From: Phlebopus portentosus | Lineage: Eukaryota > Basidiomycota > Agaricomycetes > Boletales > Boletinellaceae | Reading direction: 5' to 3' | Length of the DNA stretch: 64,000 nt | Assembly (NCBI GenBank): GCA_037892935.1 | Contig: JAYXKI010000006.1 | Span: forward strand, 744,001 to 808,000 | Shown here: positions 10,570-22,360 of the stretch, piece after piece | Position numbering within the stretch: the first letter of the stretch is position 1 | Layout of the letters: each line of letters begins with the position of its first letter | Position numbers and translations under genes: made by a program | Notes under the pieces: generated by a model | The model's input: the letters and a program-made list of their open reading frames with translations, nothing else | Database searches by the model: none | What the model was told of the DNA's origin: nothing

Positions 10570-13567
10570 ATGGTCAGCGCTGAGTCTCCCGCTCTTGTTA
10601 CCGCTGACGCCGGCGGGCCGGCTCAAGCCCTCAACAAGCTCGAAACTCGCCCCTCCATGTCTAGCGGACATATGAGTGAGGGCAGCTCCTCCCTCACGCG
10701 TCGGTCCCGTGTGCGACGAAAGAATTCTCGTCGTGCCGAAGATTCTTCCTCTGATATTGTATCGACTTCTGGCGATATATCCAGCAGCCAGCTGTTTGTC
10801 CAAATTCCGTCGACCGACTCGCGTCCTGGTTCTTCTCCGAAAAGTCTGAGTGCTTTGGAGGTTAGTACCATCGCTCGTCACGGTATTTACAAAGTCCGAC
10901 GCGTCCTATCAACTTTTTTCCTCTTTTGACCTTAGACTGGTGCACCACCAAGACCCCCACGTTCGCCCCAGCGAGTGCAAACAGCACCGGTCTCTGGAAA
11001 TAAGGAGGACAATCCAGACCAACAACGGTTGCCGCGGCAGCGGACACGTAGTACAGAGCCATCAGCTACCCGTCCGGTGATAGACGATATCCGAGGCAGA
11101 GAGACGCGTTCAGAAAATGGTCAACATTGGAAAGGCCAACGTGTGAGTGCTTCTAATTCATTTTCTCACCATGGAGAACACTGTCTGATGCTTTTCTGGC
11201 ACAAAGTCGCGGGGTGTGAGCTTGCCTAGGCACGCTTTTCGCAATAGTTCGGTATCCGATTCCTCGGAACAGCCTAGCCCGCTAACGCCCAACGCATTCA
11301 GCGGCACCCCTCTTGTGCCCGTGTTCGCGACAAGCCGTCGTTTTCAGCACCAGCCGCGCGATTCGGGTGTCACTGAACAGTCGACAGCGTCGAGTTCCAT
11401 TTATCCAAAGTCCACCTCTACCGAAGGTTCTTATCCTTCTCCTCCTTCCTTGCCTGCACAAGACATGGGCGACTGTCACATTATCACCGTCGATCCTGCT
11501 GATGATTCGCACCTTGATGCACTCCATGAGATGGATGCTGATGAAGTTTCTTATCGTCTTCGTCTGCTCATGCAGAATAACTATTATCTTCCCCCAGCGC
11601 ATTCGAAACCGTTCAGCGAGATACCCTCTCCGGATACCCCGAGGAAGTTTCTTGCGAAATCCTCTTCGCCTACATTCTTCGACATTTTCAAAGTCGTTAA
11701 AAAGAAGGCCGCAGTATCGTTAGACAATAAGATAGCCTCGGCGCCTTCCGCGCCTATACTTAGAACGACATCTGACTCCTCCACTTTATCTGGTCTTCTA
11801 TGTCCTCAGCAGGCTTCAGCTCCTGTACAACGTATGCGGACAGCTTATTCTGCACCCCAAATTCGCCAAGAAGCTAAAGGCAGGGTTGTAGTCGTTCGAG
11901 AACGAGTGGAGGATCTTGCAAGCGTCGCCAAACAGGCCGAACAAGAGCTGAAGGTGCGGGAGGCCGAACGACAGAGAAATGCTAGCGATGCTTCCCGCTC
12001 TGATCAGATTCAGGCGCAATTTGTGGATCCTACGGATTCTGTAGACCTTCCTCTGGTGCCTCCTAGCGAGTTTTTTGGACCTCAGGCGGCTTTGCTTCGC
12101 GGCATGGGCATCGATTCTTCATTGGGAGCAGCACTACTGGCAGATCAACTTCCTCCATCAAGTCCAGGAAGCTGGTCGGCTGAATCAGAAGACATGGCAT
12201 GGAGGAAAGCCATTCTACACGCAGCTGTTGATCATTCACTCAATAACTCGTCAATGGACACACCCGCACGTTCGGGTACTAGCTCTAGCCCAATTCGTGC
12301 GCTGGATCTTCATTCTCCGACGTCGGCATCAGCATCGCCTTCGATGCTTTCGCCATCTGTCACATCTCCTGCAATGAGTATCCCGCCATTACCCTCCCGT
12401 TATATGGACGAAGCGAAGCCACCTGTCATTACTGGCCATTCTGAGTTTTCCCAAAAGCCCATTATAGGACAGAGTATCCTAAAATGTATTATAGACGACG
12501 AAGAAGGTGGTCAGGCTCCAGCTCACGGCGAACTGAAAAGACATGAGAGCTCAGAACTACTGGCCAGCCAGCAATCCGGAGGCGAAGCGGAAAAGTCTCG
12601 CGGCTTACTTGTGGCGAACGAGCCTGAGCGTGCATCATCTCCGACGGTACCAACGATGCCACTGCAGCCTCCACCAAGGCGATCAAATCCAACGTCTAGT
12701 GGATCATCCTCTGACAATGCCCAAGACCAGGGCGATCAAGAGGACGATAGCCCTTTGGTCGCCGACACTAGCCACCTGCAGGCCGACCAGGACACCACTC
12801 TTAGACTTTCAGATGTTTATGAATCTCACGTCGGATTGAGCGGTGCTTTCGGCAAGCTTACACCTCCAGGATCGCAGCACAACTCAGCGACACTGTCCGC
12901 CGTCAAACCTGGTACAGCAGAGTCTTCTCGAACAATGGAGAATTTGAGTACGACGAGCGGTTCGCATTATTCGGATGATGATGGAGAACTGAATACTTTC
13001 CATACCCCTCAGGAACATACGTTGGCGTCAACGATCGTTGGATCGCGTCCTTCGTTTGGATCTTTGTTCGTACCTCGAGAATCATGCGAGTCGTCACAAC
13101 CTTCTCCGACTACATCTGCATTTCGAGATGCTTATGATCGAGGTCAATACGCTGATAGTCTTGTCGGTCACTCTGATATCAATACCTTGGGAGGTAATTC
13201 GCGCATTGCTTCTCGTGCTTCCAACCATTCCGATCCTTTTTCATTCGTTTCGCCTCCGCCGCGCGTTTCGTCTATGCACGTAAACAACTCTATGAGCGCT
13301 TCCCATCGGTCACGCGACGCAAATCAGCCTTCGAGACTGGTTACCGGTGTTGCAAGAGGCTTAGACGATACAATTGGACAGGAGGAGCCGGGAACGCCTA
13401 CCGCATTGCATGTTCCACGACTGACAGTACAAGATCTGTTAGCCCAGGGATCGCATTCAAGTCCTTACACTGCGTCTCCAATTTCGTTCTTTGATGCCGT
13501 CGAAATGCAGAGTCATCATGACGACTCAGAATCTTCAGACTCGGATAATGGTGATGATGACCACAAC

Positions 13568-13599
<32 letters not shown>

Positions 13600-14188
13600 C
13601 GATGGAGACAATGTCAGTTCTGTCCACGACGATGCGTCTGTAGCAAGTTCGAGCGTAGGCGGGTACAAGAGCGACCCTGCGGGAAGGATATCTGTCGATC
13701 CTCGAGCAGGTTCTACACATAGTCTTGTTCATGATCAGAGACACGCTTTGGATGCTCTATTGCAACATCGGAATGCATCCTCCCCTCAACTCAGCTCTCG
13801 GACAGATTTGAATGAACGTGGTATTGGACTTGAGCACCACGCGGCCAACCATTGGCGAGGAATATCTAATGTCCCTCAGTCTTCGTCGCGTACTACCTTC
13901 TGGAATAAGAAGCATGGCAAGTGGCACGATGTATTCCCGAATCCTCCTCGCATTTCAGAGTCGACGGCGGATTGGCTGAAGCACGAAGAGGCCAAAATCG
14001 CGTTGGCGAAGAGGCCTCAGACTGCGAGCTCCAGCGTACCAGGCAGGGATGGTCAGCCTCATGGAGGACAACAAGTTCAACAAGATTCATCTGTGCGTCG
14101 TCTAGACGGAATGCTTATAGAACACATGGAACGGGAAAAGGAGGTCTTAAAACGGATAACAACAACACTTTCAAAGCCATCACTTTGA
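10570..14188 (+). CDS. Large serine-rich low-complexity protein, function unknown
   Basis: Three exons (10570-10860, 10936-11142, 11207-14188) give 1159 residues. The start at 10570 sits in an ideal CCACCATGG context. The protein is mostly disordered: serine, proline and acidic tracts with few hydrophobic blocks. It has a short ordered stretch (FDIFKVVKKKAAVSLDNKIA), a predicted coiled coil around RERVEDLASVAKQAEQELKV, a run of about 12 aspartates encoded by a (GAT)n repeat, and a C-terminal block WNKKHGKWHDVFPNPPRISE followed by a helix rich in E and K. It resembles conserved basidiomycete proteins of unknown role, perhaps cytoskeletal or signalling scaffolds, but I recognise no domain. It lies between the mirror-image H/P pairs, in the same direction as the next gene. 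Confidence 0.75.
13568..13599 (+). repeat. (GAT)n microsatellite encoding poly-Asp
   Basis: About ten GAT units lie in frame inside the serine-rich gene and give a poly-aspartate tract. Length variation between strains would be expected. Confidence 0.8.
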
Positions 14189-14751
14189 TTTCCCCCTTTT
14201 TTTATTTACCATTCCACGATCTCAGTATGGATTTCCATCTACTCATCATTTACCACGTATATACCCGGGCTCTTGGAGGTATTTGCATATTTCTCGCCTT
14301 TCTACTTGATGGTTTGTGTTCTATTTCCACCGACTTGCACTTCTGACGTCGTTACTGCATCTTTTCCAGCTCCAACTATGTGTCATTCCTTTATTTCACA
14401 TTGCCTGCACACTCATCCTTGGATTGCTCATTCTCTTTACTCTTTCCCATACCCATGTTGGGGATGTCCGCATTTTCTGACGTTTACTGTATTAATTGAT
14501 CACATTATTTCTTACTTATGTGCTATCGAACGCAAACTAGTGCTGCCATTTTTCAAATACAATGACTCGTAATTTGAGAGAAGAAAAGAGCGTGATTGAC
14601 TCATGAGAAAAGAGTGAGCAGTTGCAGAAGCTGTACAGTACTATTATGTACTACTCCTAACTAGAGCCGTAAGCCGCGCGGTTGTCCGTAATAATGCGTG
14701 CCGAATGTCGCGTCCTCTTGCTCTCTTCCTCTTTCCACACCATATTCCGCC
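14189..14751. other. Intergenic, 3' UTR and promoter
   Basis: 563 bp, rich in T and C on the plus strand near 14190-14560, as expected for a 3' flank. No gene is recognised on either strand. Confidence 0.45.
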
Positions 14752-16649
14752 ATGGACGATGACAGACATGTAGGAGCCTTCTTCTGGCATCAAGTACGTA
14801 TGAATATAGGCCAACAAAAACGACGTTAGATGACTGACGGTCGTTGGGTGTGACAGGTGCTTGATCAGGTACCTATTTATTCCTCCGTGATGCTGTGAAT
14901 TGTGCTCACAATCCGCAGGCAATAGTGAACATACTCGTACCGCATGAAACGATACTTGATGACATAGAAGTGAGAGCATCCCCAGGGAGCTGTGAGTTGC
15001 ATATTGAACACGTTGGGATAATTCTAGGTTGTGATTGACCCACCATACTTGGTGGCGGGCATACGTGGGCAAATGCCATTCCTCAAGGTAAGTCCCATGC
15101 ATGCTCGTCTATCCATGGCTATAATTCAAACTCTTCTTGGTGATGCTCACTATGCGTAGGGAAAGATCTACACTGCTATCGACAGGGCAGCCTCTCAGTG
15201 GACATTTGAGTCAACGGACAAGCCACGACGGCGAACTGCTTCCACGGCCTCGACGGTGTCAACACAGTCTTCGTATGCATATGTCTCCGATGCGGAAATC
15301 TCAAGCAGCTTCGCTGCATCGCTAGAGAGCGCGCAGGTATCAGATAACGACGATTCGGACTTCGCATCGCCTGAACGTTCTCATCCATTGTCTCGCGATG
15401 AACAACAACGCATGACTGCCACTATCACGATTCCTGCGTTCCCTCAACGTGCTCTTGGTTCTTATCCTACCTCTCCACAGATGCCGTCTATGGAGTCTTC
15501 GCTGTCCTCTCTTGATTCATTGCGTTCCGATCGCCCTGAGAAGCTAGTGACAATTGCTTTAGCTAAGGAGAGGTCAGGTTACTGGCCTCGTTTGCTTGAT
15601 GGTCCAGTACCGGAGTCGTATTCGCCTACACCTACAGGCCCTTTTACGTTCGACATTAATGTAGAGCGACAAAAGTACAATATGGATCCCACTACCTTGG
15701 GATGTTTTGGAGAAGAGTATCTTAGGAGTCGAAATGACAAGGAAGAAGCATTTGAGTATTTTGTGTAAGTGCCTCACTATTGTCAACTTCTACGGTTCTG
15801 TTTATGCAGCTCTATATTAACAGACGATCATGGCACTACCTCCATACGCCGTTTGCAGCACTGCGCCTCGTTACCCATTTTCTACCAGTTACTACCGTGA
15901 TACCCGCCTCTGCACATTCGCCTTCGCCGAAAACCTCTCCGACGCCTACGCCTCTTCCCCGAAGAGGTACGGTAGAGTATTACGTGTTGTGCCTCGGGGG
16001 AACAGCAGCTCTCGCGCAGCTTTTCTTGGAGGCAGGCTTAGCTCATCTGGACGGAATAGCAACCAAGCTCCTTTCCTCCAACTATTCCCCCCTTAACTCC
16101 ATTCGGCGGAATGAAGCCCCCGTACCAGCGCCACGCATAGAAAGCAGTACGCAAATGTGGAAACGCGACCGAGCAAATGCAAGAATGTACTTTGAGCGAG
16201 CACGTAAACTAGCACCGGGAATGGATGGTTCGATACCTTACCTACCCGAGGAGACTGATCTACGCGGCATTGATCGCCCAGGTCGTGCAGAGCGCACGAG
16301 CAGATCGCCACGCTCGAGGCGAGGTATGGGAATGAATACATCTCCGTCAGGAGGTGCAGGACTGGAGCTGCAGATGCCGTCAATCTTTTTGGATGATGGA
16401 AAGACGATACGACCATCTGATCCAACGTCCGGAGATTTGGAGAAGACTCGCCCAGAGTCGACACTCCGCGTACGGAGACGACGGCAGCAGGCGTCAGAGG
16501 CACTTCTGGAGCGGACGAATGAGGAGGAAGAACAGGATAACACTTGGTACCTGTATCTTCCCGGCCTTGTTGGTGCCGGCACTGCGCTTCTCGTTGTGAG
16601 CGTCGTCGGGGCTCTGAGCTTTCAGTCTTGGCGAAAGAATAATAACTGA
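14752..16649 (+). CDS. CS-domain / Sel1-like tail-anchored membrane protein
   Basis: Six exons (14752-14793, 14857-14868, 14919-14969, 15028-15087, 15160-15764, 15824-16649) give 531 residues. Residues 14-75 (NILVPHETILDDIEVVIDPP, then VAGIRGQMPFLKGKIYTAID) read as a p23/NudC-type CS domain, a co-chaperone fold. A serine-rich linker follows. A helical repeat region contains RSRNDKEEAFEYFVRSWHYL and PFAALRLVTHFLP, which look like TPR/Sel1 repeats. Near the C-terminus one membrane helix, WYLYLPGLVGAGTALLVVSVV, precedes a short basic tail (SWRKNNN). That suggests a tail-anchored protein facing the cytosol from the ER or mitochondrial surface. The two tiny exons (12 and 51 nt) are supported by the CS-domain continuity. 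Its neighbours are Hsp70-like genes, but it is transcribed independently; a chaperone link is only suggestive. Confidence 0.8.
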
Positions 16650-17325
16650 TAATATATGACTTAATGCGCATTGTGAGTCTATCGTGCGCTTTGATTGCTC
16701 ATCGTATTTATCTCGTCTTTTCAAATGATTTAGCTGGAGATCTGACTTACAATTACTGATGACTAAAAGGTACGTTACGCACGACGTTTCTACGATTTTT
16801 TAAAATTCTTTTCCGAGCTCTTCCCGGCATCCTGTGTATCTCCTACCCACCGCTCATTTGTTCCCTTGGGTTAGACCTATCTATCTGTCTTTACGCACTC
16901 CATCTTTTATTCCTCGTCGTTTTTCTTAGGCTTTTTTAGATTCCAGCTTTGCTTCCTTGACCATTGGTAAACGTCAGATATCCTGTGCCTGTTGTAATCT
17001 TAGTCTTATACGTTCATCTACTACTTGGTCTGGCAGTCTCGTGCTTTCACCCTTTAGATCGAATTTGAGTTGATGACGTAAATCGGCATTGTTTTTTTAC
17101 GGAAGTAAACCATGAAGATTTGCTTATGTTTGGTCCTACCTTAACTTGTAACCGTCATCATACACAGTCGTCATCTGAATTTCTCGAGGGTGTAGACAGA
17201 CAATTTTATTTCACAAGATGACGATGGACATGTCTATAAATGCAACAGAACTAAACAGAGCGAGATCGCAGACAACAAATAAATCACTTCACAATTTCGA
17301 TCGATGCAATGCACACTGTCATGAT
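16650..17325. other. Intergenic, convergent 3' ends
   Basis: 676 bp between the CS-domain gene and P3, which converge. It is T-rich and has no open frame with gene-like structure. Confidence 0.45.
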
Positions 17326-19011
17326 TCAGGTGAGTAAAACTTCTGTCTTCAATAGCCATTTCTCGTTTCCGTCTGTGTCTGTCGCGCGTAACCCGAATTT
17401 TATGGTGCATTTGACCTTCCCTTTGTCTAATTCGTCTGCAGACTTCATGTACTTCTTGTCGCACTCGGTCTCCGGTTCGACCATAACGACCTCGGTATTC
17501 TGCGAAAAGACAGCCGTCTTCGTGTATTTAGCCAATGTAGCCGCGTCTTTGACAATGTTCAATGTCATCCCAGCAAGGTTGGCGTTGTTTGAAATCTCAG
17601 GACGCTCAGCGCCTGCCACTGCGAAGACTTCACGCAATCCCTCCTGAAGAAACCGATCGGTTTGTGAGATTGCCGTTTTATATGACTCAAGTCCGAACTC
17701 GTGCGCGTGCAGCAAAGCTCCCCAATGGAGTGGGACTTGCAACGGACACTTTGGCCCAACTATGACTTGCATTAGTAACTTGCCGTTGCAGAAGAAAATG
17801 ACGCTTACCTCCGGTGATTGTTCGTTCATAGATTTCTTGAAGGACGGCGTACTCTAACTTTCCCACGTCTTTAGGCGGCACATGCTGTAATTTACCTATG
17901 TCTTCCAGAGTTTTAGTACCCTGGTCGACTCTGCGTGGGGTATCATAGTCCTTAATCAGATTCCAGCACTGAGCAAGTTCCGGTTCTATGTATCACCATC
18001 AGCATCACCGGATGAATCTCACTGTGAATGAGAACAAACCTTTATCGGCCATGCTATTACATATGCGTTTAATTTCTTCGTCATTCCGTAACTTCAGTCC
18101 GAAAAGCACAGGTTTCATTGCCAGGTATACGCAAGATATCGACCAAGCATCGAGGCCGTCACGTATGGAATGGTCGACGGCGGTAGAACTTCTCGTGTTC
18201 ATTTTGTTATTGGTAAGTTCATCGACCAGCCGCTTCCCTAGAACCTTCCGAACGAGTTCTGGAATAGTTTCATTTCCGTTGGCAGGGTTGCGGGTTTCAG
18301 CCTGTTGTTTGTCCTGCAGGAGGACGCGCATTCGGTTCTTCTCTCTAATCAAGTGTCCTGATAGATGGTTTATGCGGCCGTTCAAGGATTTGCACAACGT
18401 TATCACCTCATTCTCCGAGTAATCGTCATTTTTCTCCAGGAACGTCCTTCTTGCGATCTCGTTGCCGAATATGTTTGAGTCAACGGTGATTCCCATTACG
18501 GCAGTGGAAGGAGAAGGAGCCGCATTGATCATAGCGTTGTATCGCTCGGAAATAAACAAGCCGGTGAGCTCGTCATTTTCGGGGCGCGAAATTGATTGAG
18601 CGTCAATGCCAATGCCTGAACCCGCAGGGCGAGCTTCGCCTTCTATGTTCAGGAGGTTTTGTTTCGTATTGCCGTCACTGGGACTAATATCATTTCCCGT
18701 AGATGAGCGCTCATTTTGGTAGGACTGTGACGCCCGTGGTTCAGTTGAGAAATGCTTGGAACCGATAACTGGACCTTACATTCGTCTGCGAAGAATCGGG
18801 ACTTCGTGCTGTCTTACTGGTGTCTTGCGTGTTCTTCGAGTCCTGCCTTTGCGATTCTATGTCACTGGGTTTGACTTTACGCTTTCCAAGACAGCTCCGC
18901 TGCGCGAGACAGCAGGAATAGCAGGACGTTTCTGAACATAAAGCCTATGTTTCCACAAGGATTCCAAACACTTACGAACACTTCGCGTAGCAGTGCCAGG
19001 AATCTCGACAT
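17326..19011 (-). CDS. P3: uncharacterised helical partner protein
   Basis: Five exons (18976-19011, 18780-18944, 18040-18724, 17809-17985, 17326-17765) give 500 residues in frame. The first exon is only 36 nt (MSRFLALLREVF). The next begins ALCSETSCYSCCLAQRSCLG, so the amphipathic N-terminus is followed by a dense cysteine cluster, as in P2. This would suit lipid modification or metal binding (inference). The core has TFLEKNDDYSENEVITLC, INHLSGHLIREKNRMR, VLGKRLVDELT and AWSISCVYLAMKPVLFGLKL. The C-terminal domain has LHWGALLHAHEFGLESYKTA, FAVAG, IVKDAATLAKYTKTAVFSQ and the end CTIKFGLRATDTDGN...LLKTEVLLT. It is divergent from H3 with 356 bp between starts. Confidence 0.8.
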
Positions 19012-19367
19012 TTCTTTAGGTGGGGTCAGTGAAACTGCAATGACGAGTCGAGAGCAACCCACCTTTCGTGTCCGATGAAGTGGCTCAATGCAGGAAAGGT
19101 AAGTACCAGGCGAGGAGGCCGAGGAACGCCGGCAATAGTTGACGGTCCTTAGATTTAAGGTAGGTGCTGGTGTTCGCTTTATCAATGAAGAGACTTGCCT
19201 TGCATGTTTCATATCATTTATTCACTGCTGCTGTCTTCTATTCACATGCATGGTCGCGGTACGTTACTAAGGGATGTCTAGTGAAAGGCCCTGGTATTAA
19301 AGGAGTCTCTAATGGTTGATCAACTCGCCTACCTCACCTCACACGTTGACTTGATAGATCACACGAA
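19012..19367. promoter_or_regulatory. Shared divergent promoter of P3 and H3
   Basis: 356 bp between starts. It contains GTTTCATAT (about 19205), also seen in the unit 2 promoter, and TGTCTTCTATTCACA at 19232-19246. A TATTAAA-like box lies near 19296. Confidence 0.5.
19232..19246 (+). promoter_or_regulatory. Conserved H-promoter element, unit 3
   Basis: TGTCTTCTATTCACA lies 121 bp before the H3 ATG. The identical 15-mer lies before H4, and its 11-base core lies before H2. Confidence 0.5.
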
Positions 19368-21732
19368 ATGTCTTCAAACTACATCGAGCCCCTTCAGAAG
19401 CAACGGTATTCTGGGTCAAAGGTTGCCATCGTCATCGGCATCGATGTAGGCACTACCTTCAGCGGCGTATCTTACACCGTACTTCGTCCTGGACAAGTGC
19501 CGAAAATACACCCTGTGACCAGGTAGTTCCCGTCCGATGAATAGTTCTTATTTGATTCATTTTCTCCAGGTTTTCAGACCAGTCTACAGGAGATTATAAA
19601 ATCCCATCGGTTATCTATTACGACAGGACAGGGGTTCCGAAGGCTATCGGGGCAGCGACTATGAAGTCGATGGTTATCCGAGAAGCTGAGCAACAACATT
19701 GGTTTAAAGCCGAGCAGTGGGTGAAGCTTACCAGTCGATCCGTCACGCCCTAATTGCTTGATATTCTGTTTACTCGCAGTTTCAAGATGCATCTCCGCCC
19801 TTCTGGCCAGAAACTTGAAACATACGGCCTGAAGTTAGGAGAACTTCCTCCCGGGAAAACTACCGAGGAGGTCATGTCCGATTTCTTGCGTTATCTCATC
19901 GATGAAACGAGTCGATATATTTCCGCAACTCACATAGACGAGAGTGAGCTATGGAACAAGGTCAAAGATGAAGCGGTGTATGTCCTTGGACATCCTAACG
20001 GGTGGTCGGGTTACACTCAGCAGCGATATCGGACTGCTGCAGTGAAGGGTGGACTTGTTCCGGACACAAACGAGGGACACAACAGGATCAAGTTTGTTAC
20101 AGAAGGAGAAGCGAGCGCATTGTCTTGCCTGAGGGGCGGATTAGGACCGGATCTGAAGGTACACTCAATCACCATACATCTTGAAAGGTTTGCTGAACGA
20201 CCTGAATAGCGGGGATTCCGATTTATGATTGCCGACGCTGGAGGAGGCACGGTTGACATGACTACGTTTGAAGTCGTTGAGACATCACCCATACAGTTGA
20301 AGGAGTGCACTGCGCCGGACTGTAGGTCTCGGAGGAAACGCCTTCTTACAGCATTAGCCTTACGATTAAATCTGAACAGGTCGATTCGCTGGTTCAATAT
20401 TCGTGAACATGCGCGGAAAGGATCTGCTTCGCAGTAGCCTAGCTTTTACATCCCGTAAAACGGCACGGAGCTGATATATTTACTTACAGGACGGTTAGCA
20501 GACTCGAAATATGGTGACGAGGATAACATCAGTGCCCTTATAAGCGACGAATTTGAGCCCGAGACCAAGATGCAATTCAGTGGAGATGGAGATGGGCTGC
20601 TTCGAGTTGGCGGTCGTCGAGAGAACGATGCTCTTCTGGACATATCTGGTGGTTTCCTTCTGTTACATCGGTGCGTGTTCGGTTTCTGAGAAAGGCTAAT
20701 GTCTGACAGTCCGTGAGGGACGATCTGGCCCATTGCTTTGAGCACTCTGTTTCTGAAGTTGTAAAATCAATTCGGGAGCAATTCACGAAGAGCCGAAGTG
20801 ACGCCAAAACCACGGTATTTCTTCTACTCTCTAACGCGTAGCTTTCTTTTGACCAAGATGCATGAAAGCCCGTCTGGTTGGTTGGGGGCTTTGGTAACAG
20901 TGCTTATCTTCAGAGGGAGCTGCGTAGATCATTCGAACAAAGTGGGACCAGGATCCAAACGCCAGACACGAGTCTGTAAGTCAGAGGTACTCAAAAGTAC
21001 TCTTGGCGACACGATTTCTAATTGGTTCATTAGTTCCAAGGCTGTTGCGAACGGAACTATTCTTCATTACCTTGATGGGACCGTCGTAGCACGAGTTTGC
21101 CCGACGACCTATGGCACGTATTGCTACACCCGTTATAACCGTCTACGCTCCGATCACCGGGAGAGACCTGACCTTGTCGAACACGAATCGGATGGCGACT
21201 TTATAGGTCCAATATTCGATCCCATTGCTGAGAAGGTACACCAATTCTTCTGAGATACAGCAAACGTGCTTCTACATATTCTCTTAGGGATCTTCTATAG
21301 AAGTCATGAAGACGTTTTCCTGTAGTTACAGAAGGAAAGCCTTCTCGAGAGCAAACGCATCTCGATGCAATGCAGAACTCTTGTGCTACGACGGTGACCT
21401 TCCGGCACCATATTGGTACAATGAAAATAAAGGTATCCTGACAGACCTCGGTTGAGGCGGATGTCTAACTTCTTTGAATAGACAAATTCAAAACGATTTT
21501 CAAACTGGAAGCCGACCTTTCTTCCTTGCGGGATACTCTTGATCGTGGCACATCGTTGTTCGAGGTTATCCTTAACCCCACGTTTCGGCCTTACAAGTAC
21601 CTGGTTTTCGACATAGAGCTCAAGTTTGGGACAACCGAGGTAGAAGCAAGGATCAAGTGGGAAGAAAATGTCCGTCGATTCACTCTTGTTTCTTACTTCA
21701 AGGTACTGATAACTTTTTTCAGGGTATCGTGA
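19368..21732 (+). CDS. H3: HSPA12-type Hsp70-like ATPase
   Basis: Eleven exons, starting 19368-19522 and ending 21482-21732, give 609 residues in frame. Exon sizes 147, 112, 54, 181, 97, 107 and 202 nt are identical to those of H4, showing a shared origin. Motifs: GIDVGTTFSGVSYTVLRPG (phosphate 1), LRPSGQKLETYGLKLGELPP, GEASALSCL, IADAGGGTVDMTTFEV (phosphate 2), PVWLVGGFGNSAYL (adenosine), APYWYNENK and FDIELKFGTTEVEARIKW. No signal peptide or membrane segment is seen. As in H2, the canonical Hsp70 substrate-binding domain is missing. It is head-to-head with P3. The 3' half from about 20630 is repeated almost exactly at 34402-35716, so this gene or a very recent sister was a duplication donor. 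Confidence 0.85.
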
Positions 21733-22360
21733 AATAGTAAGTCGGCTGATCCAGACTGTCCGCAGTTCCTTCTCATCGCCTACCGATTACAGTGGCCCCG
21801 CAAAGATTCATTGGCTCGAATGAACTCGGAGGGTACGAATACCCTGATTCCTCCGATTCGGCACTTCTGATCGGTTCTCCTATGCAATTCTCGTAGCCTA
21901 CGCTTTCATTCGTTTCCTTAGTGATAGTGCTAGGTCGCTGTCAACAGTCTGGAGTTATTGTCATTTTACTCTTGGGATCGAATTATGAATACCACTTCAA
22001 GTCGTTAGCTAATGAAAAAGTACCTCTCTTGTTAGTAATGCTTGTCGCATCCACGAAACTTTAGAGAAAGCAGAAGAGAAGATATTCGCCGTTTGCAGAT
22101 CGCTCCAGATTATCTAATTGGACAAGAATCGTCGTACGTGGAGATCCGTAGCCATTCTTTCTGAGTCCTTCACTTGTCCCGCCTTGAGGTTTAGAACACA
22201 GGCAATATCGATGCAGATAAACAAGGAAGAAGCGGCTATGAACGATGTGAGAGTAATTCTTAAATACAAGAAGCCACGAAATTCGGGTGAAGTTGTTCTT
22301 TTATATAGCAATCTAGCTCGGTGACTACAAGCACCTCTCTTATATCAGCCTTCCAATCAT
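21733..22360. other. Intergenic, convergent 3' ends of H3 and P4
   Basis: 628 bp. The part up to about 21960 has a diverged counterpart downstream of the H fragment at 35500-35700. No gene is recognised. Confidence 0.45.

Noticed and set aside
11282..11784. Long open frames opposite or out of phase with the serine-rich gene, as also in the transcription factor and SPT2
   Set aside because: They are shadows of GC-rich, repetitive coding sequence with no independent start context or splice pattern.
14644..15102. 152-codon minus-strand frame
   Set aside because: It is antisense to the 5' exons of the CS-domain gene, whose splice sites and domain continuity are well supported.
22114..22324. Open frames on both strands between H3 and P4
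   Set aside because: Neither matches H or P exons or any family known to me. They are likely 3' flank.
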